Assembly (NCBI RefSeq): GCF_003435375.1
Contig: NZ_QWGL01000012.1
Coordinates: forward strand, 1 to 64,000
DNA: 64,000 nucleotides
Reading direction: 5' to 3'
Source: Clostridium sp. AM34-11AC
GTDB taxonomy: Bacteria; Bacillota; Clostridia; Lachnospirales; Lachnospiraceae
Shown here piece by piece: positions 42,260 through 51,804 of this stretch (its first letter is position 1; each line of letters starts with the position of its first letter). Both the position numbers and the translations under genes were made by a program. The notes below the pieces were generated by a model that saw nothing but the letters and a program-made list of their open reading frames with translations, searched no databases and was not told where the DNA came from.

Positions 42260-43048
42260 CTACGCGTTCTCCTGCTGCTCCGCTTTCTTCGGCGGCATCA
42301 CACAGAGATCCTTCACGACCTCCCCCGCCAGGATCAGTCCCGCAACGGACGGAACAAACGCGATACTTCCAGGAATTGCGCGGCGCTCGGTGCATTTATG
42401 CTTTGCGCCCGGCGGGCAGATACAGTTTTTCCGGCAGCTGATGCTCATGTCTTCCTGCTGCTCTACCGGCGGCTCTGTGGAATAAACCACCTTTAATTTC
42501 TTCACTCCGCGCTTCTTTAACTCGCGGCGCATGACCTTCGCAAGCGGACACATGCTGGTCTTATAGATATCTGCCACATGGAACTGTGTCGGGTCCAGCT
42601 TGTTTCCTGCCCCCATGCTGCTGATGACCGGAATCTCGCAGCTGATGGCTCTCATGATGATCTCAAGCTTTGCTGTCACGGTGTCCACAGCATCCACCAC
42701 ATAGGAATACTCCGTGAAATCAAATTCGTCGGCGTTTTCCGGAAGGTAAAAGCACTTTCTAACCTCCACCTGGGCGTCCGGGTTGATTTCCAGGATCCGG
42801 TCACGCATGACCTCCGCCTTGTACTGTCCGATGGTCTTTCTCGTCGCGATGATCTGGCGGTTGATGTTCGTGAGGCAGACCTTATCGTCATCCACCAGCA
42901 CAAAAGAGCCGACTCCGCTCCTCGCCAGCGCTTCAGCCACATATCCGCCGACTCCGCCGATACCAAAGATCGCCACCTTTGCCTTCGCGAGACGGTCCAT
43001 ATTTTCTGCTCCTAAAAGGAGCTGTGTCCTTGAGAACTGATTTAACAT
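42260..43048 (-). CDS. tcdA: tRNA threonylcarbamoyladenosine dehydratase (TcdA/ThiF-like)
   Basis: 262 aa E1-like enzyme that dehydrates t6A37 to its cyclic form in an ATP-dependent step. ATP-binding IFGIGGVGGYVAEALARSG, the arginine segment NINRQIIATR, DAVDTVTAKLEI and the C-terminal family run CPPGAKHKCTERRAIPGSIAFVPS are present. ATG 43048 with GGAG; the ORF extends to 43132. Monocistronic. Confidence 0.93.
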   Translation of the reverse strand: MLNQFSRTQLLLGAENMDRLAKAKVAIFGIGGVGGYVAEALARSGVGSFVLVDDDKVCLTNINRQIIATRKTIGQYKAEVMRDRILEINPDAQVEVRKCFYLPENADEFDFTEYSYVVDAVDTVTAKLEIIMRAISCEIPVISSMGAGNKLDPTQFHVADIYKTSMCPLAKVMRRELKKRGVKKLKVVYSTEPPVEQQEDMSISCRKNCICPPGAKHKCTERRAIPGSIAFVPSVAGLILAGEVVKDLCVMPPKKAEQQENA

Positions 43049-43208
43049 ATCTAACTCCAATCCTGTCTGTACTTCAATTGACCAGATACCATTATACCCA
43101 CTAGTTTGATATGTGTAAAGAGAGTGCTTCATTATTTCGCGATTTCACCACTCGATCAGTTACTGACATTGCACGTGTACAGTACCCTCAATCACTTTGT
43201 TGTTAGAC

Positions 43209-44429
43209 TTACGGCAACGGATACGCCCCGCACTCCACAATATTCCGATAGGACACAGGATCCGTATCACCTTCCGTGTTGATCAGCAGGATCACGGAAT
43301 CCGCTCCCAGTCCCAGCGCCTTTCTCGCAGCCTCAAGTTCCGGGCGTTCCAACAGCATCAGTACAGCTCCCATAGTCGATGCCCCGGATTCGCCGGATAC
43401 GATCACCGGGTCATACCCCGCCGGCTTTGCGTATGCCCGCATGGCATGGGCAGCCGCATAGTCTTTACAGGTGATGTAAGCCGCAGGAACCGATTTTAAC
43501 ACCGGCCAGATAGATTTACACGGTGTTCCGCAGTTTAATCCCGCCATGATGGTCTCCGGCGCTCCGTCCACCGAGCAAAGTTCCCCTGCTTCCCCGGATC
43601 TAAAAATACAATCCGCCACGTCCGGCTCCACGATCATGATCTTCGGTGCTTTCTCCCCGTAATGGTTTACAAGATATCCTGCGACAGCCCCCGCCATGGA
43701 GCCGACGCCTGCCTGCAAAAACACATGGGTCGGAATCTCTCCCGCTGCCTCGGTCTGCTCCGCCGCCTCCGACGCCATGGTAAGATACCCGTCCATAATC
43801 CAGCCTGGGATCTCCTCATATCCGTCCCAGGAAGTATCCTGGATCAGGAACCACCCGTGCTCCTCACTCATCTTCTTCGCGTATTTTACCGTATCATCGT
43901 AATTCCAGTCTGTGACTGTCACCTCCGCCGGACCAGCCTGCCGTACAGCCTCCTCACGGGCCTTTACGGTGCCTTTCGGCATATAGACGTAAGCATGTGC
44001 CCCAAAGAGCCCGGAAGCCCAGGAAACGCCCTTTCCGTGGTTTCCATCCGTCGCCGTCACAAACGTGTACTTCGCAGTCTTTTCCCGCACATCCGCTTTC
44101 TGAAATTCCGAAAAATCCACCTTTCCTGGATCAAGCCCCAGCTCCCGGCACAGGATCCGAAACATCGCATACGTTCCGCCCAGTCCCTTAAACGCCTTCA
44201 TCCCGAACCGCTCCGCCTCGTTCTTCACAAAGATTCCTTTTACACCAAGCTTGCCGCCAAGCCCCCGCAGTTGCACCATAGGTGTCCGGTTATACGCCGG
44301 AATACTCTCATGAAATCTCCTCGTCTCCTTCGCCTTTCCCTCAGAAAACGCCGAAAGATCCACCTGATCCACTTCCGGTACATTCATCAAAACTTTTGTT
44401 CCGTATTCCTCTTCTAATTTCTTTGCCAT
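43209..44429 (-). CDS. Diaminopropionate ammonia-lyase
   Basis: 406 aa fold-type II PLP enzyme. It breaks 2,3-diaminopropionate to pyruvate and ammonia. The PLP lysine is in GMKAFKGLGGTYA; TATDGNHGKGVSWAS, QDTSWDGYEEIPGWIMDGYLTM and SGESGAST are diagnostic of the YgeX family. AAAGGGG before ATG 44429; the ORF is open to 44456. Single gene without catabolic neighbours. Confidence 0.93.
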   Translation of the reverse strand: MAKKLEEEYGTKVLMNVPEVDQVDLSAFSEGKAKETRRFHESIPAYNRTPMVQLRGLGGKLGVKGIFVKNEAERFGMKAFKGLGGTYAMFRILCRELGLDPGKVDFSEFQKADVREKTAKYTFVTATDGNHGKGVSWASGLFGAHAYVYMPKGTVKAREEAVRQAGPAEVTVTDWNYDDTVKYAKKMSEEHGWFLIQDTSWDGYEEIPGWIMDGYLTMASEAAEQTEAAGEIPTHVFLQAGVGSMAGAVAGYLVNHYGEKAPKIMIVEPDVADCIFRSGEAGELCSVDGAPETIMAGLNCGTPCKSIWPVLKSVPAAYITCKDYAAAHAMRAYAKPAGYDPVIVSGESGASTMGAVLMLLERPELEAARKALGLGADSVILLINTEGDTDPVSYRNIVECGAYPLP

Positions 44430-44508
44430 AAGAATCCCCTTTCCACGATCTTTCAATTATAAAATTATAACATACGTGCCATAAATTCGCAGTAAAAATC
44501 CGGATATT

Positions 44509-44552
44509 AAAAAGGAAGACCCTTCACGAATCTCTCCACAAAAGGTCTTCCT
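44509..44552 (-). terminator. Terminator of the purine operon
   Basis: Minus strand AGGAAGACC ... GGTCTTCCT followed by TTTTTAAT, 30 bp after the purD stop. Confidence 0.85.
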
Positions 44553-44581
44553 CCTATACTTTTTCACACATCACAATCGGC

Positions 44582-45859
44582 TTACGCCTCTTCGATCGCC
44601 TTACCAATATCATGTCTCATGTACTTATTCTCAAAAGAGATCCATTCCGTCGCCTCATAAGCTTTCTTTCTGGCTTCCTTCAGATCTTTTCCTGTGGCGG
44701 TCACGCCGAGGACACGACCGCCGTTGGTGACGATCTGGCCGTTTTCGTTGAATTTTGTGCCAGAGTGGAAGACATAGTAATCGTCTTTTCCCTTGAACTT
44801 CTCAAGTCCCTCGATCGGGAATCCTTTTTTATACTCTACCGGGTAGCCGTCGGACGCTAAGATCACACATACTGTCGCGCGGTCATTGTCGAACTTTAAG
44901 TCGACCTGATCGAGCGTTCCGTCGATACATGCCTCGAAGACGTCCACGATATCGTTTTCCAGCCTCGGGAGAACGACCTGTGCCTCCGGGTCACCGAATC
45001 TCGCATTGTACTCCAGGACCTTCGGTCCGTCCGGGGTCAGCATGAGACCGAAGAAGATAACTCCCTTGAACGGTCTTCCCTCTGCCTTCATGGCGTCAAC
45101 GGTCGGCTGGTAGATATATTTCTTACAGAACTCGTCGACTTCCTTCGTGTAGAACGGGCTCGGAGAGAAGTTGCCCATACCGCCGGTATTTAAGCCCTGG
45201 TCGCCGTCCTTCGCACGCTTGTGATCCTGGGCGGAGCTCATGATCTTCACGATATTTCCGTCCACGAAGGACAGTACGGATACCTCACGGCCTGTCATAA
45301 ACTCCTCGATGACGATCTCATCACCCGCGGAGCCGAACTTCTTATCCATCATCAGGGTCTTAACGCCCTCTTTTGCCTCTTCCAATGTCTGGCAGATCAG
45401 AACGCCCTTTCCAAGCGCAAGACCGTCTGCCTTCAGTACGATCGGCATCTTTGCGGTCTCAAGATACTCCAGCGCCTTTTCCGGGTCTGTAAATGTCTCA
45501 TAAGCCGCTGTCGGGATATTGTACTTCTTCATAAGGTCCTTGGAGAATGCCTTGGAACCCTCGAGGATCGCCGCGTTCTTTCTCGGTCCGAATACACGGA
45601 GTCCCTCTTTCTCGAAGACATCAACGATTCCGCCTACAAGCGGATCATCCATACCGATCACGGTAAGATCGATCTCTTTTTCTTTCGCGAAAGCAACTAA
45701 TTTATCAAATTCCATGGCACCGATCGGCACGCACTCCGCTACTTCAGAAATACCTGCATTGCCCGGTGCACAGTAGATCTTATCGACCTTCTTGCTCTGT
45801 GCGACCTTCCATGCGATCGCATGCTCTCTTCCGCCGCTGCCAACGATTAAAACCTTCAT
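44582..45859 (-). CDS. purD: Phosphoribosylamine-glycine ligase
   Basis: 425 aa, full length. An ATP-grasp enzyme for the second step of purine synthesis. N-terminal GSGGREHAIAWKVAQS, ATP-grasp loops VLKADGLALGKGV and LEYNARFGDPEAQV. ATG 45859 with AGGAGGAAA; the ORF is open to 45991. Last gene of purE-purM-purN-purD. Confidence 0.97.
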   Translation of the reverse strand: MKVLIVGSGGREHAIAWKVAQSKKVDKIYCAPGNAGISEVAECVPIGAMEFDKLVAFAKEKEIDLTVIGMDDPLVGGIVDVFEKEGLRVFGPRKNAAILEGSKAFSKDLMKKYNIPTAAYETFTDPEKALEYLETAKMPIVLKADGLALGKGVLICQTLEEAKEGVKTLMMDKKFGSAGDEIVIEEFMTGREVSVLSFVDGNIVKIMSSAQDHKRAKDGDQGLNTGGMGNFSPSPFYTKEVDEFCKKYIYQPTVDAMKAEGRPFKGVIFFGLMLTPDGPKVLEYNARFGDPEAQVVLPRLENDIVDVFEACIDGTLDQVDLKFDNDRATVCVILASDGYPVEYKKGFPIEGLEKFKGKDDYYVFHSGTKFNENGQIVTNGGRVLGVTATGKDLKEARKKAYEATEWISFENKYMRHDIGKAIEEA

Positions 45860-45939
45860 CCGTTTTTCCTCCTGCTTATCAGTGAAGCCGTTCCTGTATA
45901 CGCCCCGCGCAGCCAGGAACGGCTGTCTTCTATCCTGTA

Positions 45940-46533
45940 TCAGATCTCTCCGTTTGCGATCATGTCGATGGCCTTCGGCAGGATCTTCCACTCTGCCTGT
46001 TCCATGACGCGGCGCTGAAGGACCTCCGGCGTGTCACCTTTTTCCACTTCAACAGCCTTCTGTAAGATGATCGGACCGGAATCCATTCCCTCGTCCACAA
46101 AATGTACCGTCGCACCGGTGATCTTTACACCTCTCCGAAGAGCAGCCTCATGGACCTTCAGTCCGTAGAAGCCGACACCGCAGAAGGACGGAATCAAAGA
46201 CGGGTGGATATTGATGATCTTATCTCTGTATTTTTCGATCATGGCTGCAGGGATCTTCACGAGATATCCTGCCAGCACGATGAGATCCAGCTCATAGGAA
46301 TCGATTTTAGCAACCAGGGCCTCATTGAACTCCTCCCTGGACGCAAAATCCTTCGGTGAAAGACACTCAGCCGGAATCCCATGCTTTTTCGCGCGCTCCA
46401 AAGCAAACGCGCCTGCGTTGTTGCTGATGACAACCTCTACCTTCGCATTGCGGATCGTTCCCGCGTCGATGGCATCTAAGATCGCCTGAAGATTCGTTCC
46501 TCCGCCGGAAACAAGAACGCCGACTCTTAACAT
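45940..46533 (-). CDS. purN: Phosphoribosylglycinamide formyltransferase
   Basis: 197 aa. Transfers formyl from 10-formyl-THF to GAR. Active-site pieces are LVSGGGTNLQAI, the IHPSLIPSFCG His and ITGATVHFVDEGMDSGPI (Asp). It overlaps the purM end by 7 bp, with GGGAG in purM as ribosome site, so translation is coupled. Confidence 0.97.
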   Translation of the reverse strand: MLRVGVLVSGGGTNLQAILDAIDAGTIRNAKVEVVISNNAGAFALERAKKHGIPAECLSPKDFASREEFNEALVAKIDSYELDLIVLAGYLVKIPAAMIEKYRDKIINIHPSLIPSFCGVGFYGLKVHEAALRRGVKITGATVHFVDEGMDSGPIILQKAVEVEKGDTPEVLQRRVMEQAEWKILPKAIDMIANGEI

Positions 46534-47558
46534 AAGGTCACTCCCTTTTCTCCTGCCTCGATGGATCCGATGATGTATGGGATATCTCCTGCTGCCTTCA
46601 TGGCTGCCATCGTTGTGCGGACATCTTCCTCAGCGACTGCAACGACCATGCCGATTCCCATGTTGAAGGTATTGTACATGATCTTCTCATCGATCTCGCC
46701 CTTTTTCTGCATCAGCGGGAAGATCGGCGGGATCTGGTAGCTGTCTTTATGAATCACAGCGCGGACACCATCCTTTAACATACGCGGAACATTCTCGTAG
46801 AAGCCGCCGCCTGTGATATGGCTGCATGCCTTTACGGTAACGCCTGCTTTTTTCACGTTCTTTAAAGCTTTCACATAGATTCTTGTCGGAGCGAGAAGTG
46901 TCTCACCAAGAGTCTTTCCAAGCTCGTCGTAATATGTATTTAAGCCCTCCGCAGTCATCTCTTTCTCAAATACCTTGCGGACAAGAGAGAAACCGTTGGA
47001 GTGAACGCCTGTGGAAGCCATTCCGATCAGCACATCACCCGGCTGAAGATCCTCACCTGTGATCATATCCTTTTTATCGCAGACGCCAACGGAGAAACCT
47101 GCAAGGTCATACTCATCCTCTGCCATAAGACCCGGATGCTCTGCGGTCTCACCGCCGATCAGGGCAGCTTCAGACTGGAGACAGCCTTCCGCAACACCTT
47201 TTACGATATCCGCGATCTTTTCCGGATAGTTCTTGCCGCATGCAATATAGTCTAAGAAGAATAACGGCTCACCGCCTGCACACGCGATATCGTTGACACA
47301 CATGGCAACTGCATCGATACCGATGGTGTCATGCTTGTCCATGATCATCGCAAGTTTCACCTTTGTTCCACATCCGTCAGTACCGGAAAGAAGGACCGGC
47401 TCCTCCATATCTTTGATCTTTGCGAGGGAGAATGCACCGGAAAATCCGCCAAGACCACCTAAAACTTCCTCACGCATGGTCTTCTTAACATGCTCTTTCA
47501 TCAGTTCTACAGACTTGTAACCAGCCTCGATATCAACTCCGGCTTTCTTGTAATCCAT
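46527..47558 (-). CDS. purM: Phosphoribosylformylglycinamidine cyclo-ligase (AIR synthetase)
   Basis: 343 aa. Forms AIR from FGAM. N-terminal YKKAGVDIEAGYKSVELMK and glycine-rich ALIGGETAEHPGLM, with AGFSVGVCDKKDM, are characteristic. AGGAGGAAA before ATG at 47558; the ORF is open to 47621. A 208-bp gap separates it from purE, with no clear promoter in it. Confidence 0.97.
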   Translation of the reverse strand: MDYKKAGVDIEAGYKSVELMKEHVKKTMREEVLGGLGGFSGAFSLAKIKDMEEPVLLSGTDGCGTKVKLAMIMDKHDTIGIDAVAMCVNDIACAGGEPLFFLDYIACGKNYPEKIADIVKGVAEGCLQSEAALIGGETAEHPGLMAEDEYDLAGFSVGVCDKKDMITGEDLQPGDVLIGMASTGVHSNGFSLVRKVFEKEMTAEGLNTYYDELGKTLGETLLAPTRIYVKALKNVKKAGVTVKACSHITGGGFYENVPRMLKDGVRAVIHKDSYQIPPIFPLMQKKGEIDEKIMYNTFNMGIGMVVAVAEEDVRTTMAAMKAAGDIPYIIGSIEAGEKGVTLC

Positions 47559-47766
47559 ATGTATTTCCTCCTGGAGAATCTTATGTTCTCGGACATTCTC
47601 TGCACATTCTGCATGTTGCATGCGCGATCATGTCCCGATTTCTATATTTTTTATGCTTATATGAGTTTACACTGTGTCTTCATCAGACCCTGCTGGAAAC
47701 ACAATGCCCGGCAGCTACTCACCTTTCTTTCTGCGGGAACTCTGTTTTTAATATCTCTGTTACTTG

Positions 47767-48285
47767 TCATTTTTTCATGGAAGCAAGATACTCTTTGTAT
47801 CCGATCTTGTCGAGCTTCTCTGCCTTGCTCTCAACTTCTGTCTTCATCTTCTCAGAATAAGCTTTTAATTTTTCAAGAAGCTCCGGATCGGATGCCGCAA
47901 GGATCTTTGCCGCAAGGATTCCGGCATTCTTTCCTCCGTTGATCGCTACGGTCGCTACCGGGATTCCGGACGGCATCTGTACGATAGAATAGAGGGAATC
48001 CACGCCGCCTAAGTCAGAAGTCTTCATCGGGATTCCGATGACAGGAAGCGGAAAGATCGCTGCGCACATACCCGGAAGATGAGCTGCCTTGCCTGCGCCG
48101 GCGATAATGACCTTCATGCCTTTGCTCTCGGCGCTCTTCGCGTACTCGAAAAATGTATCCGGCTCTCTGTGAGCGGAAATGATCGTCATTTCAAAATCAA
48201 TACCAAACTGTTCCAGTACCTCGGCAGCCTGTGCCATGATCGGCATATCAGAGTCACTGCCCATTACAATTCCAACTTTTGCCAT
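47767..48285 (-). CDS. purE: N5-carboxyaminoimidazole ribonucleotide mutase (PurE class I)
   Basis: 172 aa. Motifs MGSDSDMPIM and SAHREPD with GAGKAAHLPGM mark class I PurE. It normally needs PurK for the carboxylation, which is not in this window. AAGGAG before ATG. First gene of the operon behind a good promoter. Confidence 0.97.
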   Translation of the reverse strand: MAKVGIVMGSDSDMPIMAQAAEVLEQFGIDFEMTIISAHREPDTFFEYAKSAESKGMKVIIAGAGKAAHLPGMCAAIFPLPVIGIPMKTSDLGGVDSLYSIVQMPSGIPVATVAINGGKNAGILAAKILAASDPELLEKLKAYSEKMKTEVESKAEKLDKIGYKEYLASMKK

Positions 48286-48369
48286 TGTTTTTTCTCCTTA
48301 TGAGTGTAACGATTATTGATAAGTAATTCTAATAAATAGCTTTTTAGTAACAATATTTCCTTATCAATC

Positions 48370-48398
48370 ATAATACAAGGTTTTTTTATGCGCGTCAA
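48370..48398 (-). promoter_or_regulatory. Promoter of the purine operon
   Basis: Minus strand TTGACG (48398-48393), 17-bp spacer, TATTAT (48375-48370). The 75-nt leader has an inverted TTGATAAG/CTTATCAA. I see no purine riboswitch aptamer. Confidence 0.82.
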
Positions 48399-48528
48399 GT
48401 AGGAATCCGTAGATTCTGCCAACTTCATGCAGTGATGTGATACTGCAAAATATAATATTCTTCCTATCCATCGGTCTGTCAGCGGCTTTTCCTGGGACCA
48501 CAAGTGTCCACACTCAGTGTAATTATGT

Positions 48529-48573
48529 AAAAACACCCTGAAATACATAAATGAATTACATATTTCAGGGTGT
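48529..48573 (-). terminator. Terminator of the M29 peptidase transcript
   Basis: Minus strand CACCCTGAAATA ... TATTTCAGGGTG followed by TTTTTAC, about 115 bp beyond the stop codon, with a 27-bp solo element in between. Confidence 0.85.
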
Positions 48574-48651
48574 CCTGTCATCAGCTGCATAACCACTGTG
48601 TTCATAATTTTCTCTATGCTATTCCGGTTTTGCAGTCTGATAAAACTTTTT

Positions 48652-48678
48652 GTAACGATTCTGTATCTTCACAGTTAC
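48652..48678 (+). mobile_element. 27-bp solo derivative of the miniature element
   Basis: GTAACGATTCTG...TTCACAGTTAC equals the 27-bp left end of the family with 4 changes. It is flanked by a perfect 8-bp direct repeat AACTTTTT (48644-48651 and 48679-48686). Deletion between the two internal ACAGTTAC copies of a full element would produce it. Confidence 0.8.
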
Positions 48679-48687
48679 AACTTTTTC

Positions 48688-50757
48688 TTATTTTTCATCC
48701 AGCGGCCTATTTAATTCATCCAGCCCCGCCAGCACAAACCTTCCGTCCAAAATGATATCTATCTTCGTTCCGTCTGTATGGACTGCGGAAATTCTCTCCA
48801 GCTCCTTATATGGGATCGTGATATCCGTGTGGACGCCGAAGTACGCCTTCGAGACATCTTCCTTCCTTAATATAGAAACTTCGTTGTCTCTCGCGATCAT
48901 CTCCTTGCCGTCCGGATTGTACATCGGGCTGTCCTCAGACCAGCTGTAGCAGGTGTCGCCAACTGCAAAGTGCGGTCCCATCTTCTCGACGATAAGGATC
49001 GGCAGACGGTCCAGAATTCCAAACTTCTCCGCCATGGCGTAGGCCGTCGTGTTCGTTCCGATGGCAAACTCGCCGAGGGGCAGCGTCTCATGACCGTTCA
49101 TGATTCCCTGCACAATAAGGCGGTGTCCGGCTTCCTGATCGATCACTCCATTTTCCACGAAGTTATCGCATATCGCTGAAACCACACGGCCGTCCTTGAA
49201 TTCCATGCGGAGATTCCGGTACTGGATATCTCCGATATAAACCGTTCCCACATTTAAGATTCCGTTCGTTCCCGCAAGCTTCGGGGAAGTGAACACCTCG
49301 CCAAGCGGAATATTTACATCCGCCACACAGTTCTCAAACTTCGTCTGCTTTTCCGGGTTGGAAATCGCAGCCAGCTGGACCTGCATGTTCGTCTGGTTCT
49401 CCCCTTTTCCGGTGATCTCCACATACTCCGCCGTATCGAGAACATCAATGATCTTCTGCTGCATGTCACGGTAAAGTTCGTAATCCAGGGTGTTGATCCG
49501 GATCGTCTCCTTAAAGATCTCCGGGAACAGTTCCCCGATTGCCGGAACCGGGAACGCGATGATCGTAAAGCTCGTCTCATCCCCCGGAATATATTCGTTC
49601 ACCACCGGCATAGAGAGATTCCTGTACTCCAGATAAAGGTTCTGCTGTTTCTCCGTAAACGCCCATGCCTCCGGCTTATTCACTGGCTCAAAGCCCGGCT
49701 CGCCGAAGGTCTCGATGACCGCCGGTCCCGCGTAAGCGGCTGCGTCCTCTTTATACTGCTCGTAGGCCGTCTTTAAGACACCGATCTTCCGGTCACGGAA
49801 CGCCTTATCCATATAGACTGCGCTGTCATAACGATGGTCATAATCATACTGTCTGTTCGGGGAAGAGGATGCGTATCCGCCGCGTCCTGCCGGATTCCGG
49901 TTGATGCTGCCCACAGCACTTCTGCAAAAGATCACAGAAAGCCCCGCTGCCTCGAAATTTTTTACTGCCTGGCGTACCATGCGTTCAAAACCGATCGGAT
50001 AACGCACTGACACCGTCTTCTTCTTCGAAAGATCCCGGCCCATGACCTCAAATCCACGGATATATCCGTCAGTATAGGTATCTGCCATCTTCCTGATCTC
50101 TTCCTCCGGCAGGCTGTTTAAGAACGCCGCTGTCTTCTCCTCTTCCGGGGAAATATACGCACCGAACCGGTAGAGATACGAGAGATCGGAAAGGTCACTC
50201 TCCATGATGATCTTTTTCGCGAAGTCAAGCTTTGGATCCACGCCTTCCTGTACACGGTAAGTCAGAGTCACGTCACAGTAGTCGCTGGCGCTCCAGTAGA
50301 GCACATCCTTGATCTCCTTCGCTGCCGGAAGTGTCTCGCCCTCAAAGAGGTTGTAGATCTCGATCAGTGCCTCGTTTCCGATCACGAGATCCAGAACACG
50401 TCCCTCAAACGCGTAAATGATATCCCCGCGGATCTCCGCATAGAGATAGGAAAGAAGCTTTCCGTACTCCTCCCCCAGCGTCTTCACCGCGTAAGCCGGA
50501 TTCGTATAGCTTGTCTCATAGTTTTCCGGAAGAACATCCGCATAAAGCTTATGGTTTAACGTTCTTCCCTCTTCCAGTGTCATCTGATCCAGGCTTCCGT
50601 CCTCTTTCGCCTTTAAGACCTCACCGCACTGGATAATGAACTCTGTCACTTTTCTAAAATAATCCCGGTAGTTTTCCGGTACCGTCTCTTCCGTCAGAAT
50701 TTCCTGGATCCGCGCCATGGAAAGGTCATAGCGCTCTCTGATCAGATCTTGTTCCAT
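48688..50757 (-). CDS. Leucyl aminopeptidase-like protein (M29 family) with long N-terminal domain
   Basis: 689 aa. The C-terminal half (about 330-689) resembles M29 thermophilic aminopeptidases: GEVFTSPKLAGTNG (Glu), LPLGEFAIGTN (Glu), MGPHFAVGDTCY (His, Tyr) and FGVHTDITI (His, Asp) are candidate metal and catalytic residues. The first 300 residues are mostly helical with no domain I recognise; typical M29 enzymes are about 400 aa. Follows the small membrane gene at 50843 in the same direction. Confidence 0.8.
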   Translation of the reverse strand: MEQDLIRERYDLSMARIQEILTEETVPENYRDYFRKVTEFIIQCGEVLKAKEDGSLDQMTLEEGRTLNHKLYADVLPENYETSYTNPAYAVKTLGEEYGKLLSYLYAEIRGDIIYAFEGRVLDLVIGNEALIEIYNLFEGETLPAAKEIKDVLYWSASDYCDVTLTYRVQEGVDPKLDFAKKIIMESDLSDLSYLYRFGAYISPEEEKTAAFLNSLPEEEIRKMADTYTDGYIRGFEVMGRDLSKKKTVSVRYPIGFERMVRQAVKNFEAAGLSVIFCRSAVGSINRNPAGRGGYASSSPNRQYDYDHRYDSAVYMDKAFRDRKIGVLKTAYEQYKEDAAAYAGPAVIETFGEPGFEPVNKPEAWAFTEKQQNLYLEYRNLSMPVVNEYIPGDETSFTIIAFPVPAIGELFPEIFKETIRINTLDYELYRDMQQKIIDVLDTAEYVEITGKGENQTNMQVQLAAISNPEKQTKFENCVADVNIPLGEVFTSPKLAGTNGILNVGTVYIGDIQYRNLRMEFKDGRVVSAICDNFVENGVIDQEAGHRLIVQGIMNGHETLPLGEFAIGTNTTAYAMAEKFGILDRLPILIVEKMGPHFAVGDTCYSWSEDSPMYNPDGKEMIARDNEVSILRKEDVSKAYFGVHTDITIPYKELERISAVHTDGTKIDIILDGRFVLAGLDELNRPLDEK

Positions 50758-50842
50758 GTGTCATGCCTCCATTTCACGTTCATTTTCCGCACCTGAAAAA
50801 GATGCGCTCCGGACCGCTGTTCCCGGTTCCGCCCTGTCATCT

Positions 50843-51160
50843 TTACAGCGCAAACACGATCATCAGTACCCACACCAGCAGCAGGATCCCCGCCGCCGCA
50901 AGGCTGATCTTCGCCAGAAGATAATTCTTCTCTTTCTCCATCATGGCAAATACACCATAGACCACCGATGACACCGCAATGATAATACTGCAAAAACCCA
51001 GAGCCGCAGCCGCAAGCGGTGCATTCCCCTGGGTATAGTACGAAAAGCTGATGGCGGCGGCATAAAAGACAAGTGCCGCCGCTGCGAGCCCTGCCGCCAC
51101 AAAACTGTTCTTTGCAAACGGCTTTTTAATATACGATACTTTATTTCCGATTCGTTCCAC
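50843..51160 (-). CDS. Small three- to four-helix membrane protein (DUF6142-like)
   Basis: 105 aa from GTG at 51160, which has GGGAG seven bases upstream; the longer ORF to 51217 runs inside the VanZ gene. Hydrophobic helices around SFVAAGLAAAALVFYAAAIS, APLAAAALGFCSIIIAVSSV and LLLVWVLMIVFAL. Overlaps the VanZ 3' end by 20 bp. Resembles the DUF6142 family as I recall it. Role unknown, perhaps in envelope maintenance. Confidence 0.65.
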   Translation of the reverse strand: MERIGNKVSYIKKPFAKNSFVAAGLAAAALVFYAAAISFSYYTQGNAPLAAAALGFCSIIIAVSSVVYGVFAMMEKEKNYLLAKISLAAAGILLLVWVLMIVFAL

Positions 51161-51608
51161 TGTATCTCTCCCAAACGCCTCTCGCAAGGACAAAAATAAT
51201 ATACCCGGCAAAACCACCGATGGTATTTAAGAGCAGGTCATCCACATCAAAGCTTCCGACTTTGCCGACAAGCTGCATCGTCTCCACAAGAAGACTCATG
51301 ACAAAGCTTAAGAGTACTGTGATATACCAGTGTCTCGTCCGCACCCAGATGACCGGCAGAAAAAAGCCAAAGGGCATAAATGCCAGCACGTTGCCGAAAA
51401 TATTCAAGAACACCGCGCGCCAGCCAAGAATGTTCCTGTATAAAAGAAAGCGCCGAATCTCTTTAAAAAGGGTCAGGTTGTAGGAATATTCGGCCCTCGC
51501 GTCGGGGCTGCGCCCCATTTCTTCGGCGAAAAACAGGAAATATGTCAGCAGAACCAGATACAGGACAAAAAGAACCGCCCCGAGAATCCGATGTCTGTGT
51601 TTTTTCAT
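51141..51608 (-). CDS. VanZ-family membrane protein
   Basis: 155 aa with about four helices. The VanZ pattern LYRNILGWRAVFLNIFGNVLAFMPFGFFLP and SLLVETMQL...FDVDDLLLNTIGGFAGY is clear. The function of lone VanZ proteins is uncertain (teicoplanin resistance in vanA clusters). ATG 51608 with GGAG upstream. Confidence 0.92.
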   Translation of the reverse strand: MKKHRHRILGAVLFVLYLVLLTYFLFFAEEMGRSPDARAEYSYNLTLFKEIRRFLLYRNILGWRAVFLNIFGNVLAFMPFGFFLPVIWVRTRHWYITVLLSFVMSLLVETMQLVGKVGSFDVDDLLLNTIGGFAGYIIFVLARGVWERYSGTNRK

Positions 51609-51804
51609 TTTCAAAATTCTCCATTCCCACCAAAACAGGGGTTCCTGTTTCGTGGTCCTTCTCTCCGGATACTCTCCGAATTTTTAAGCAGGAAAGGAGA
51701 TGCCGCCATAAAGGCCACATCTCCCACTCCGTTCATTTCACTTTTCAGGCATGCTTCACCGCTCTTTTTGTTTTCACAGCCGCGTTAAAACCGCCCTGAT
51801 CCGA

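Noticed and set aside
48286-48400. Purine riboswitch ahead of purE
   Set aside because: The 75-nt leader lacks the conserved aptamer core, and no terminator hairpin lies in it.
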